Assembly: GCF_000374085.1 (NCBI RefSeq) | Contig: NZ_KB893557.1 | Location: 166 to 62,512, forward strand | Source: Spirosoma spitsbergense DSM 19989 | Lineage (GTDB): Bacteria > Bacteroidota > Bacteroidia > Cytophagales > Spirosomataceae | Direction of reading: 5' to 3' | DNA: 62,347 nt | Part shown: one piece after another, positions 1-8,226 of the stretch | Layout: each line of letters starts with the position of its first letter | How positions within the stretch are numbered: position 1 is the first letter of the stretch | The notes under the pieces: generated by a model | What the model saw: the letters and a program-made list of their open reading frames with translations, nothing else | Databases searched by the model: none | Told to the model about the DNA's origin: nothing | Program-made: the position numbers and the translations under genes

Positions 1-59
1 GTTTTGAGGGCCTTTTGCAAGGCTTGTTGAGCGGACTGGTCAAGGGTGAGTTTAAGCAT
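1..59 (-). CDS. N-terminus of an unidentified protein, cut by the window edge
   Basis: An ATG on the minus strand opens a frame that runs without a stop to the left edge. Only 19 residues are visible, beginning MLKLTLDQSAQQALQ. There is no recognisable motif and no Shine-Dalgarno sequence in front of the ATG. The start is plausible because the next 240 bases hold no competing gene, but the product cannot be named. Confidence 0.35.
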   Translation of the reverse strand, partial: MLKLTLDQSAQQALQKALK

Positions 60-299
60 AGTGGTCGCCGTTTGTTAATGTACCACAGGTAAAGTCAGTT
101 TCGGCGGTTAATTACTACAAATCAATTAGGCGAAGACTTTAGTTAAACGTTTTTCATACATGAACTTGGAAAGCCTACGATACTTTACTGAAAGTCGTCC
201 TATATGAGTTTACAATTACCGACGCTCTTTAGTCGGCTTCAGCCGAGACCAAATCTATCGGCTTCGAGCCGATAGTAGTTTAATTACATCGGCCACTCA
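60..299. other. Intergenic stretch with short palindromes
   Basis: No gene is visible. Bases 105-134 resemble one arm of the large palindrome at 12960-13218, sharing CGGCGGTTAATTA and then CAAATCAAT. Bases 255-275 form an 8-bp perfect hairpin (CTATCGGC, loop TTCGA, GCCGATAG), and the same GTCGGCT/AGCCGA words recur around it. This looks like debris of the intergenic repeat families seen elsewhere in the window. Confidence 0.4.
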
Positions 300-642
300 T
301 CGGCTCAGGGTCTTTCTGTTGAAGGTGCCGATGATCGGCCAACCCAGTCAACTACCAAAGCCCTCACCGATCTGCCCAGTCAGTCCGGCCGGTGGCGGTT
401 TGTGTTTCTGAACAGTTGTTGCTCGCAGGCTGTTGCCAGCGCATTGTTGCAGGTTGGTGTCCTATTTGCGATAGGGACCAGTGTTGCCATTCAGGACTAT
501 CAGGCCGTACAGGTTGCAAAAAGGTTCTACACTATACTGAGTAATACATTTAATCTAACTCTATTGAAAAAGCATTCCGAGAAACGAAATACTCCTTCGA
601 TGGTAACGAGCAGAACCCGAAGCCGGTCAGAAACGGGGGGGC
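300..642 (+). pseudogene. Remnant of a CHAT-domain (caspase-like) protein
   Basis: The frame read from about 300 contains RWRFVFLNSCCSQAVAS, then GVLFAIGTSVAIQDYQAVQVA and RFYTILSN. This is the core of CHAT peptidase domains, which typically read VFLNGCST, GV.AVIATS..I.D..A..FA and FY..L. The cysteine of the SCC pair sits where the catalytic Cys is expected. Near 550-563 the reading jumps frame: the next frame gives IEKAFRETKYSFDG, which matches the continuation usually read as S-I-E-E-A-F. No start codon or N-terminal His half is visible and the second frame stops at about 642. This is a truncated, frameshifted relic rather than a working gene. The assignment rests on motif recognition only. 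Confidence 0.6.
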
Positions 643-781
643 TTTATGACGCATGAGGAGGGCGATGCTACTACTTTTCCCTGACAGTTCTATTAGCGCG
701 ACGGCCTGACGGATACGCAGCAAGAATGACAGCTTATTCCGCCCCCGACCGTTGCCCCGCCTAATTACAAATTGGGCTTAT

Positions 782-815
782 AAAAAAAGCACTTACGCTG
801 TAAACGTAAGTGCTT
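782..815 (-). terminator. Intrinsic terminator after tRNA-Thr
   Basis: An 11-bp perfect stem (787-797 with 805-815, AAGCACTTACG and its complement) with a 7-base loop is followed on the minus strand by seven T residues. It lies 12 bases past the tRNA 3' end, which is the classic position for a factor-independent terminator. Confidence 0.85.
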
Positions 816-826
816 GCTAATCAATG

Positions 827-910
827 AGCCAGTGGAGGGATTCGAACCCCCGACGCGCTTGCGCATCCTGATTACAAATCAGGCGGAATCGACCGCTATC
901 CGACACTGGC
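827..910 (-). tRNA. tRNA-Thr (anticodon UGU) with a long variable arm
   Basis: The minus strand folds into a cloverleaf. It has a 7-bp acceptor (GCCAGTG with CACTGGC), an anticodon stem CCTGA/TCAGG around loop TTTGTAA (anticodon TGT, Thr) and a T arm GGGGG-TTCGAAT-CCCTC. The variable region is 15 nt and forms its own stem, TGCGC-AA-GCGCG, so the RNA has the class II shape normally limited to Leu, Ser and Tyr tRNAs. The D arm is also odd, with two unpaired bases before the anticodon stem, or alternatively a 4-bp CGGA/TCCG stem. G1-C72 and C2-G71 fit threonine identity rules known from E. coli. CCA is not encoded. Confidence 0.88.
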
Positions 911-942
911 AACTATTTCTGACCCGTTTCCGAATCGTGATG

Positions 943-974
943 CAAAAGTAGTGGTTTTAGCACGTTTTCGCAAG
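943..974 (-). promoter_or_regulatory. Candidate promoter of tRNA-Thr
   Basis: On the minus strand, TACTTTTG (943-950) matches the Bacteroidota -7 box TAnnTTTG. CTTG (971-974) lies 20 bases upstream as a -33 box, 3 of 4 against TTTG. Transcription would begin roughly 30 bases before the mature tRNA. Confidence 0.45.
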
Positions 975-1003
975 TAGCCGCGTTTGCTTTTTCTATAAAA
1001 ACT

Positions 1004-3604
1004 TTACGCCTGCTCTACCCGCAGCTGCTGCCGCAGATCGTCCAGTTGTTTTTCCGAATCAGCAATCTTCTTATCAATGTCGGCGCGGAGCTGATCGGCG
1101 TTCTTCGAGCGGGCGAAGAACTCAATGTTGTTGCGGTACGTAGCAATGTCGTTTTCGATGGCTGTAATGCGTCGACGAATGTCGCTTTCCCGCTTGCTGC
1201 CGCCACTGTCACGGTCATTCCGATACGAATCACGGTCGTAGCCACCATCCTGATAGCTGCCGCCATCCTGACGCCGGTCACCACGTCCCCGTTCCCGGGA
1301 GCCTCCGGATGGACGACGATCTGACCGTGGTCCACCATCCCCACGTCCCCGATCCCGGGAACCTCCCGAACGGGTAACTTCGGCTTCGCTCTGGAGCATG
1401 ATTTGCTCTTTGTCCTTAGCCGGAATTTTACCCGTGGCGCTCACCAATGCATTCACGGCGTTGATATACCGCTTCTGGATAGGATCTTTGTCTTTTTTTG
1501 GTACAAAACCAATAGTGTTCCACTCTTTCTTGAACTCGTTCAACTGCGATAGATCGGCGTTGGCGGTAGCAGCGGCTTCGATGCGTTCGATAAGCGCAAT
1601 CTTCTGCGTGAGGTTACCTTCAAATTCCCGCTCGGTTTCCTGATTTCTAGAGCGTTTCTTATCGAAGAAGGCATCACAGGCCGTTTTGAACCGGTCGAAA
1701 ATAGTGTTCTTCTGCTTTTCAGGTACTTGCCCTACGTTCTTCCACTGACGCTGCAACTCAATAACCGTTTGTGTCGCTTCGGGCGATTCTTCGCCAGAGG
1801 CCAGGATTGCTTCGACCTGCTCACAGAGTTGTGTTTTGGCCCGCAGGTTCTCCTCCCGCTTGCTTTCCAGTTGCCGGAAAAACTCGCCTTTGTTATGGAA
1901 GAACGTTTTCAGGGCGGCCCAGAACTTCTTGCTCAGTTCTTTGCCTTCTTCGCGGGGCATGGGGCCTTTAATGGCGTTCCAGCGGTCCTGAAGGGACATA
2001 ACTTCCTTCGTCTTATCATTCCAGTCGTTGATACTGTTAGACGAGAAAGAGGTAATGGGAATGAGTTCTTCGTAAATCGCCGACTTTTCTTCGTACAGTT
2101 GCGCCGATTCTTTACGCTGCTCGTTGGTCTGTCCCCGACGTTTGTCGTATAAAACATCCAGGGCCGCTTTCATCCGCCCCCACAGTACTTCCTGCTCCGC
2201 TTTGGGAGCGGGACCAATATGTTTGTACTCTTCAAAGAGGGCGTTGGCTTCGTCGATGGTTTGCCGGGTTACGGGCGTTTCCTCCGATGCTTTCGCCATG
2301 GCTTCGACCTTCTCGATTACGTCCGTTTTCAGGGTCGTATTCCGCTTGCGGTCAAGCTCCTTTAACTCAAAATAAATATTCCGGTTGCTGTAGTAACGAT
2401 CAACCAGTGCGTGGTAAGTAGCCCAGAGCGTGGCATTGTGCGGGGAGTTCATATTGCCCGCCGATTTCCAGTCGTCCTGAATTTTCTTGAATTCGTTCCA
2501 GCTTACTTTAGGGTCACCCGCGTTATTTTCATCCGTTTCAACCAGGTCGCGCAGACGGGACAATAAATCGGTCTTCGACGCGAAATTTGTGTCTTTGGCC
2601 TTATCTAAATTCTGAAAATAGGTATTCTTCTGACTCTTGATCTGTTTGTATAGTTCGTCAAACTGGCCAACGGTTTCGTCGTATTTATAGTCGAAACCTT
2701 CTTCTGATTCTGTTTCGGCCACGTACAACTGAAGGGCGGCTTCGCGCTCGGCCCGCTTCATCTGGTCGAACAGGGGCTTTACTTCTTTCAGTATTTGATC
2801 CGCCTTTTTGAAATTACCGGGGGTAACAGACGGGGTACTGATAGCGGTTAACTGCGCCTGAAGCAGATCGACAAAATCCTGTTTCGAGTACTGGCTATAA
2901 TCAACTTCCTGCTGGGCGTGGTGGTCATCTTCCGTTTCCGATACGTCGGCATACTGGGCCGTAACGTCTTCGCTGGCAACCGATGATGTGTCTCCCGATT
3001 CTGATGGGGACGACTCCGGCGAAGTGGTTGGAGAAACGATGGCTACCGGCTCTTCCGTTGTAGAAGGTGTGCCCTCATCAACCGATTCAAGGGGCGTATC
3101 CGCAACCGGTTCCTGAGTAAGCGGAGCGTCAGCAACCGGCTCATCGACAGATTGTTGGGCGACCGGACTCTGTTCCGTATCGTCCTCCGTGGTAGGGCTT
3201 GCCTCAGCGACTGGTTCCGCTTCCGGGGCCGCCGATGCAGCCGTTTCGGAGTTGGCATCCACTTCGGCAGCGGGTTGAGCTGCCTCATCCGACCCTGGTT
3301 CAGCGGGTGTAGCCGATACTTCCGGTACATCAGCCGAATCTACTTCTGCAGATACAGGGTCAGCCGGTACATCAGTTAACGATTCAGCGAGTGTACCGTC
3401 AACTGCCGGGTCTTCCGGTGTTTCTGCGCCTGGAGCAGTGGAGTCTTCTGCCAGTGGAGGCATCGTCTCAGCCTCCTCGATTGTTGGTGCGGGGGAAACT
3501 ACAGCCGGAGTTGTAGCTTCTTCGGGAGTATGCGCAGCCAGAGGACCTTTAGCCGGATGAGTGGTTTCGGGTTGCTGGTTTATTTCCTGTTCTTCGTTTG
3601 CCAT
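1004..3604 (-). CDS. DUF349 repeat protein with long acidic N-terminus
   Basis: This is an 866-residue protein in three parts. Residues 1 to about 235 are low-complexity, rich in Glu, Ala, Pro, Ser, Thr and Val, with no signal peptide. Residues about 240-740 are helical DUF349 repeats, recognisable by recurring W..(I/V)G.VP.K units such as EWNTIGFVPKKDKD and QWKNVGQVPEKQKN. Residues about 765-815 are an Arg/Gly/Asp-rich RGG-like tail with repeated GGSRDRGRGD-type units, followed by a terminal coiled coil. DUF349 proteins of Bacteroidota have no settled function. The RGG stretch suggests nucleic-acid contact, but that is inference. It is transcribed away from pdxH, with a shared palindromic promoter box between them. 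Confidence 0.9.
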   Translation of the reverse strand: MANEEQEINQQPETTHPAKGPLAAHTPEEATTPAVVSPAPTIEEAETMPPLAEDSTAPGAETPEDPAVDGTLAESLTDVPADPVSAEVDSADVPEVSATPAEPGSDEAAQPAAEVDANSETAASAAPEAEPVAEASPTTEDDTEQSPVAQQSVDEPVADAPLTQEPVADTPLESVDEGTPSTTEEPVAIVSPTTSPESSPSESGDTSSVASEDVTAQYADVSETEDDHHAQQEVDYSQYSKQDFVDLLQAQLTAISTPSVTPGNFKKADQILKEVKPLFDQMKRAEREAALQLYVAETESEEGFDYKYDETVGQFDELYKQIKSQKNTYFQNLDKAKDTNFASKTDLLSRLRDLVETDENNAGDPKVSWNEFKKIQDDWKSAGNMNSPHNATLWATYHALVDRYYSNRNIYFELKELDRKRNTTLKTDVIEKVEAMAKASEETPVTRQTIDEANALFEEYKHIGPAPKAEQEVLWGRMKAALDVLYDKRRGQTNEQRKESAQLYEEKSAIYEELIPITSFSSNSINDWNDKTKEVMSLQDRWNAIKGPMPREEGKELSKKFWAALKTFFHNKGEFFRQLESKREENLRAKTQLCEQVEAILASGEESPEATQTVIELQRQWKNVGQVPEKQKNTIFDRFKTACDAFFDKKRSRNQETEREFEGNLTQKIALIERIEAAATANADLSQLNEFKKEWNTIGFVPKKDKDPIQKRYINAVNALVSATGKIPAKDKEQIMLQSEAEVTRSGGSRDRGRGDGGPRSDRRPSGGSRERGRGDRRQDGGSYQDGGYDRDSYRNDRDSGGSKRESDIRRRITAIENDIATYRNNIEFFARSKNADQLRADIDKKIADSEKQLDDLRQQLRVEQA

Positions 3605-3637
3605 GTTGGGAACGTACCGATTACTTTTGCAAAAGTA
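3597..3637. promoter_or_regulatory. Divergent promoter box between the DUF349 gene and pdxH
   Basis: TACTTTTGCAAAAGTA (3622-3637) is a perfect 16-bp palindrome that supplies a TAnnTTTG -7 box on each strand. For pdxH, TTTG at 3597-3600 lies 21 bases upstream of the plus-strand box, a good -33/-7 pair, with the start codon about 60 bases further on. No clear -33 box is seen for the opposite direction. Polymerases on the two strands would compete here. Confidence 0.45.
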
Positions 3638-3688
3638 CGATAAAATGCGAAAAGTACTGTAGTTAAGCCGTTAAACACCACCTATACG

Positions 3689-4330
3689 ATGCCATCTGAC
3701 ATTCGAGACCTGCGAAATGAGTATACACTGAGTGGTTTGGACATCACCGATGTGTTGCCCGACCCGATTGCCCAGTTCCGGCAGTGGTTCGATGCGGCCC
3801 TCCAGGCCAATGTTCCGGAACCTAATGCGATGCACGTCAGTACCGTCTCGGCCGGGGGGCGGCCTGATGGGCGAATAGTGCTTCTGAAAGACGTTTCCGA
3901 TGCGGGTTTCGTCTTTTATACCAATTACGAAAGCCGAAAAGGGAAGGAGTTGACCAGCCACCCGTTTGCGGCCCTTACCTTTTTCTATCCCGAACTGGAG
4001 CGGCAGATACGTATTGAAGGTACGGTCGAGAAAGTGAGTTCCGACGAATCGGACGGGTATTTTACCAGTCGCCCGCGAAGCAGCCAGCTTGGGGCCTGGG
4101 TGTCGCACCAGAGTGCGGTAATCGATGGTCGGGAGGTGCTGGAGAATCGGCAGCGGGAACTGGAAATGAGGTTTGCGGGGCAAGCTGTCCCGCGCCCGCC
4201 GTACTGGGGTGGTTTCTGCGTGGAGCCCGATGCCATCGAGTTCTGGCAGGGGCGACCCAGCCGCCTGCACGACCGGATCCGGTATCGAAAAGAAGGAGGA
4301 GCGTGGCTAATCGAACGCTTGTCGCCGTAA
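3689..4330 (+). CDS. pdxH: Pyridoxamine 5'-phosphate oxidase
   Basis: This 213-residue protein has the normal length for PdxH, the FMN enzyme that oxidises pyridoxine or pyridoxamine 5'-phosphate to pyridoxal 5'-phosphate in the cytosol. The N-terminal half has the FMN-binding split barrel ([20 protein letters not shown], then SRKGKEL). The family signature appears as [16 protein letters not shown] near the C-terminus, carrying the PLP-contacting Arg and His residues. The ATG at 3689 gives the standard N-terminus. The gene is monocistronic, with a divergent neighbour upstream and a palindromic terminator downstream. Confidence 0.97.
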   Translation: MPSDIRDLRNEYTLSGLDITDVLPDPIAQFRQWFDAALQANVPEPNAMHVSTVSAGGRPDGRIVLLKDVSDAGFVFYTNYESRKGKELTSHPFAALTFFYPELERQIRIEGTVEKVSSDESDGYFTSRPRSSQLGAWVSHQSAVIDGREVLENRQRELEMRFAGQAVPRPPYWGGFCVEPDAIEFWQGRPSRLHDRIRYRKEGGAWLIERLSP

Positions 4331-4332
4331 TT

Positions 4333-4423
4333 AATGAGCGAATTAACAAATGAATGAATGAGTGAATAATACCCGATTTGGCGCTGTCATTCACTCATTC
4401 ATTCAATGACTCATTCGCTCATT
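4333..4423. terminator. Palindromic terminator region after pdxH
   Basis: Nested inverted repeats start at the pdxH stop. The outer arms are AATGAGCGAA (4333-4342) and TTCGCTCATT (4414-4423); the inner arms are a 15-bp perfect pair (4351-4365 with 4391-4405) built from the tetranucleotide TGAA/AATG. The same ATGAGCGAA word opens the palindrome after pheT. There is no T-run, so a role as a 3' stabiliser is as likely as termination. Confidence 0.55.
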
Positions 4424-4494
4424 GACTGATTCACTACGGTAAAATTTGTGCGCCACGCTCTTTTGATGGCGCACATCTCTTTTCCGCTTCCTCT

Positions 4495-6057
4495 ATGGCC
4501 GGCAATAAAGCCAACATGAAACAGGACGTTTCTACCCGTACATTGTTTAGTGTCATTTCGGCCTCATCGGTCGGAACCCTCATCGAATGGTATGATTTCT
4601 ACATTTTTGGCAGTTTAGCCGCTATTCTGTCGACCCAGTTTTTTCCGCAGGATAATCCGACCGCAGCCTTGCTCTCCACGCTGGCTACGTTTGCGGCTGG
4701 CTTCATCGTTCGCCCGTTCGGTGCGCTGGTTTTTGGTCGCCTGGGCGATCTGGTAGGGCGTAAATACACGTTTCTGGTCACGCTGGTGCTCATGGGTGGT
4801 TCGACCTTTGCCATCGGATTGATTCCGGGCTACGCCACCATTGGGTTCTGGGCACCCCTGCTGGTTTTGCTCCTTCGTCTAGTACAGGGGCTGGCCCTGG
4901 GCGGGGAGTATGGCGGAGCGGCTACCTACGTGGCGGAGTATGCGCCTGAAGGCCGTCGGGGATACTACACCAGTTTTATCCAGACGACGGCTACCCTGGG
5001 GTTATTTGTATCCCTGGGGGTGATTCTGCTCACCCGCGAGTCATTGGGAACGGAAAAGTTTGCGGAATGGGGCTGGCGGGTGCCGTTTCTGTTGTCCATT
5101 TTTCTGGTGGCGGTTTCCATCGTCATTCGGATGCGGATGGCCGAATCTCCCCTGTTTTCTAAATTGAAAAGCGAGGGTAACCTCTCCAAAAATCCACTGG
5201 CGGAGAGTTTTGGTAAGAAACAAAATCTGAAAATAGTGCTGCTGGCTTTGTTTGGTGCTACAGCCGGGCAGGGCGTTATCTGGTACACGGGGCAGTTTTA
5301 CGCTCTTTCGTTTATTCAGAAAGCCTGTAATGTAGAGTTTGTACAGTCGAACATTATCGTGGCGGTTGCGCTGTTGGCGGCTACGCCCTTTTTTATCATA
5401 TTCGGTGGTTTATCGGACCGCATCGGGCGTAAGGGCATCATGCTGGCGGGTATGCTGCTGGGCGTGCTGACCTACCGGCCCATCTACGAAAAACTATATA
5501 GCCTAACGGATGTAGCCCAGAAACAGGAAATCACCGATGCCCGGACAATTGGCCGAAAACTGATGAAGCAGTCCAACGGCGACCTGTCAACAACCACGAC
5601 AACCACGCATTTTTACCCGGATGGCCTGATTCAGAAAGACATCGAGAAAACGATTACGGCTGCTAAGTCGGGGGTAGTTAGCAAACCGGAGGTGAGTAAA
5701 GCCATGACGTTGCCCAATGCCAGTTTCTGGCTGATGGTTTTCCTGATTTTCATCCAGGTTATCTACGTCACGATGGTGTACGGTCCCATTGCGGCCTTTC
5801 TGGTCGAGTTGTTTCCGACCCGGATTCGCTACACGTCTATGTCCTTACCGTACCACATCGGCAACGGTATTTTTGGGGGGCTGACTCCGTTTATTGCTAC
5901 GGCTCTGGTTGCTACGGCAACGAAAGCCAACGAACTGGTACCAGGGTCGGTCAATAAGCCTTATCTGGAAGGACTCTGGTACCCCATTCTGGTGGCCGGG
6001 GTATGTTTTTTGATTGGGTTGGTGTACCTCACAAACAAGAAGCGAGTCACTGACTAA
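4495..6057 (+). CDS. MFS transporter, metabolite:H+ symporter type
   Basis: This 520-residue inner-membrane protein has about 12 predicted membrane helices. The N-terminal pattern (GTLIEWYDFYIFGSLAA, then RPFGALVFGRLGDLVGRK) is that of the MHS/ProP branch of sugar-porter-like MFS carriers, which move organic acids or osmolytes with protons. A second RxGRK loop (SDRIGRKGIMLAG) follows helix 8. Unusually, residues about 326-402 form a long hydrophilic, Thr- and Lys-rich insertion between helices, so the protein is longer than the usual 430-450 residues. A two-helix mini-protein follows 48 bases downstream and is probably co-transcribed. The substrate cannot be read from the sequence. Confidence 0.9.
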   Translation: MAGNKANMKQDVSTRTLFSVISASSVGTLIEWYDFYIFGSLAAILSTQFFPQDNPTAALLSTLATFAAGFIVRPFGALVFGRLGDLVGRKYTFLVTLVLMGGSTFAIGLIPGYATIGFWAPLLVLLLRLVQGLALGGEYGGAATYVAEYAPEGRRGYYTSFIQTTATLGLFVSLGVILLTRESLGTEKFAEWGWRVPFLLSIFLVAVSIVIRMRMAESPLFSKLKSEGNLSKNPLAESFGKKQNLKIVLLALFGATAGQGVIWYTGQFYALSFIQKACNVEFVQSNIIVAVALLAATPFFIIFGGLSDRIGRKGIMLAGMLLGVLTYRPIYEKLYSLTDVAQKQEITDARTIGRKLMKQSNGDLSTTTTTTHFYPDGLIQKDIEKTITAAKSGVVSKPEVSKAMTLPNASFWLMVFLIFIQVIYVTMVYGPIAAFLVELFPTRIRYTSMSLPYHIGNGIFGGLTPFIATALVATATKANELVPGSVNKPYLEGLWYPILVAGVCFLIGLVYLTNKKRVTD

Positions 6058-6105
6058 AACCGCACCAAGGCTCTTATTCTTCTATTTTACAGTATTTTAC
6101 CTGAT

Positions 6106-6327
6106 ATGGAATCCCTCAAAAAATACCTTGGCATTATCTGGATACTACTCGGCGTTTACGTCGGGTACGCCCAGATTACGGATAGCATTACCAAAATAGG
6201 CAGCGATAAACTCGAAGACCGCGTATTCGGCTGGATTATCCTGTGCGTACTGGTTCCCATTGTGGTTGGCGGACTCATTCTTTTCGGCAAATACGCGCTG
6301 GAAGGGGAATATAAAGACGGTAAATAG
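6106..6327 (+). CDS. Small two-helix membrane protein paired with the MFS carrier
   Basis: This 73-residue protein has two hydrophobic segments (about residues 8-25 and 43-62) joined by a charged loop, with a short charged tail. It lies 48 bases behind the MFS gene on the same strand. It resembles the small proteins of the DUF6814 type found next to such transporters in Bacteroidota; that name is from memory. A role as an accessory or stabilising subunit of the carrier is inferred from position only. Confidence 0.75.
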   Translation: MESLKKYLGIIWILLGVYVGYAQITDSITKIGSDKLEDRVFGWIILCVLVPIVVGGLILFGKYALEGEYKDGK

Positions 6328-6339
6328 CGGTTATCAGGG

Positions 6340-6457
6340 AGTCATTTTATTGTCATTAAGTAGCCATTCGGTGGTCATTTCTTGTCATTGTTGTCGAATA
6401 GGCAACTGCCTACCCACCAATAGCAAGAAATGACCACGTAATGACAATAAAATGACT
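6340..6457. terminator. Nested palindrome between convergent genes
   Basis: A 19-bp perfect outer inverted repeat (6340-6358 with 6439-6457) and a 12-bp inner one (6373-6384 with 6424-6435) fill the gap between the convergent mini-protein gene and the gene at 6456. The right arm reaches into the stop codon of the latter. It probably acts as a terminator in both directions. Confidence 0.65.
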
Positions 6458-6857
6458 AGTTAATAGCGATGAGCCGGGTTGGCTCCTGTTTGGCGGGGGT
6501 GCCCAGTTGAAACGGAATTTCTTCTTTCTGAGTACCGGCTGTAATCTGGAACGTGTAGTTGCCATCGGGCAGTTGACTGATGTCGAACTGCTGACGACAG
6601 GCGTTTCGTTTGCTGCGCTTTCCTAATAAAATTTCCTGGTGTAACACGCCCCCATACTGGTCAAGCAGCACGAGGTTAACGGCACTTTCGGACTGATACT
6701 TCTCCAGAACTACCCAGAGTTTTGAGGCATCGACGGTAGGATAAACGGCTACACCGAAAACCTTTTTTTGCCCGTGATCATCAGTTGCCAGAACGGATGA
6801 TGATAAGGCTACGGTCAAAAACAGGGCACTTACGAGTGATTTGATGGACGTTTTCAT
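6456..6857 (-). CDS. Secreted protein of unknown function
   Basis: This 133-residue protein has a signal peptide (KSLVSALFLTVALSSSVLA, cut around residue 24). The mature part is a single small beta domain ending in LPDGNYTFQITAG, a pattern common in Bacteroidota secreted proteins and like the end strands of T9SS sorting domains, but it is too short to be a cargo protein with a separate domain. No catalytic motif is visible. It lies 100 bases downstream of the MFS pair and could be read with it. Function unknown. Confidence 0.75.
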   Translation of the reverse strand: MKTSIKSLVSALFLTVALSSSVLATDDHGQKKVFGVAVYPTVDASKLWVVLEKYQSESAVNLVLLDQYGGVLHQEILLGKRSKRNACRQQFDISQLPDGNYTFQITAGTQKEEIPFQLGTPAKQEPTRLIAIN

Positions 6858-6957
6858 TGAGTTGACAGGATTAAAGTTTCAACGCAATGATGCGGATCGG
6901 GGCGCCTGCCGCTGTCGTTCTGGAGCAGCGGTTTCCCGAAATGATGAACGGTTCAGG

Positions 6958-8205
6958 CTACTCCACGAAGTCTAAATCGTTCCCGAACGTTTCTTCCGTC
7001 TGGCTGAGCGACCAGAAGCAAAGGCCATAGACGATAACACCTAAAAGACCGGCCGTTACCAGCGCTCCCACAGACGGTTTCAGCGCCTGGAAGAACAGCG
7101 TCATGGGAATGAGGGTGCCCCGTACCACGCTTGGCACTGAGGTAGTGGCTGTGTTGCGAAGATTGGTACCGTACGACTCAGCTACCATAGTCAGGTACAT
7201 GGCAATATAGCCGGTACAAAAACCGATCAGCAAACAGATAGTGTATAATCCTTCGGCCGTATTAATGCCGCCGAACAGGTAAATGCCACTGAGAAACCCA
7301 CTACACAGGAGTAAACCGGTAATGGCTTTTATCCGTGATCGAAGCCACTGGCTCAGTGGGCCGCTGAGCAGGTCGCCACCGGCCAGGCCTACGTAAATCA
7401 GCATAACGCACCGCCCCGGTTTTATGATGTCGGCAATACCCAGCGCCTGACCAAATTCATTGGCAAACGTAGCCAGAATGCCTACCACAAACCAGGTAGG
7501 CATCCCCAACGTAACGAAACGCAGGTACTTGAGGGCTTGTGGCCAGCTACTGACAAAATGCAGCAGATTCCCCCGACTCACCTCCCGGTGCTCGACCTTC
7601 ATCCGACTGAATAATCCCGATTCGAACACACTGACACGCAGTAGTAAAAGTGCCAGGCCCAGGCCACCGCCTACCCAGAAGGCCATCCGCCAGTTGAAGT
7701 ACTCGACCGTGAGGTAGGCTACCCCGGCCCCCAGGTAACCAATGCCCGCTACTACCGACGAACCGTAGCTTCGGAGCGCTTTTGGCAGGGTTTCGGCAAC
7801 GAGTACCATGGCCGCACCAATCTCACCGGATAGCCCTACGCCTGCCAAAAAACGCAGGAAAGCATAGGTGTTTACGTCCTGTACAAAGCCACAGGCAATG
7901 TTGGTGAGCGAATAGGTAAGGATACTGCCAAACAGCACCGACATGCGACCCCGTTTGTCGCCCAGAATACCCCATAAAAAACCACCCAGCACCAGACCCG
8001 CCTGCTGAAAGTTCAGGATAAACGTACCCGCCTGCGAAACCTCCGCTTCGGTCATTCCCAGCGATTGCAGACTTGGCACCCGCACAATGCTGAATATCAG
8101 CATATCGTACACATCCACGAAAAAGCCCAGTGCCGACACAATAACCGGCAGGGCAAACAGGGGACGGTACGAAACGGGGTTCGGGGAAGGGGAGAGGGTT
8201 TGCAT
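6958..8205 (-). CDS. MFS transporter (second of a tandem pair)
   Basis: This 415-residue carrier has 12 predicted helices. The opening ALGFFVDVYDMLIFSIVRVPSL and the GDKRGRMSVLFGS loop are nearly the same as in its upstream neighbour, so the two arose by duplication. It begins 21 bases after that gene ends, which implies one transcript. The fold and the D-x-Y-D motif in helix 1 fit proton-coupled uptake of small organic anions or sugars, but the substrate is unknown. The likely reason for two copies is different substrates, with the upstream esterase releasing one of them; this is inference. Confidence 0.9.
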   Translation of the reverse strand: MQTLSPSPNPVSYRPLFALPVIVSALGFFVDVYDMLIFSIVRVPSLQSLGMTEAEVSQAGTFILNFQQAGLVLGGFLWGILGDKRGRMSVLFGSILTYSLTNIACGFVQDVNTYAFLRFLAGVGLSGEIGAAMVLVAETLPKALRSYGSSVVAGIGYLGAGVAYLTVEYFNWRMAFWVGGGLGLALLLLRVSVFESGLFSRMKVEHREVSRGNLLHFVSSWPQALKYLRFVTLGMPTWFVVGILATFANEFGQALGIADIIKPGRCVMLIYVGLAGGDLLSGPLSQWLRSRIKAITGLLLCSGFLSGIYLFGGINTAEGLYTICLLIGFCTGYIAMYLTMVAESYGTNLRNTATTSVPSVVRGTLIPMTLFFQALKPSVGALVTAGLLGVIVYGLCFWSLSQTEETFGNDLDFVE

Positions 8206-8226
8206 GACCGTTTGTCGGGATCGGGA

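Noticed and set aside
4331..4440. Short AATG/TGAA repeats as a microsatellite or phase-variation tract.
   Set aside because: The units are arranged as an inverted repeat after a stop codon, matching the terminator-like palindrome after pheT, and do not lie in a coding or promoter position.
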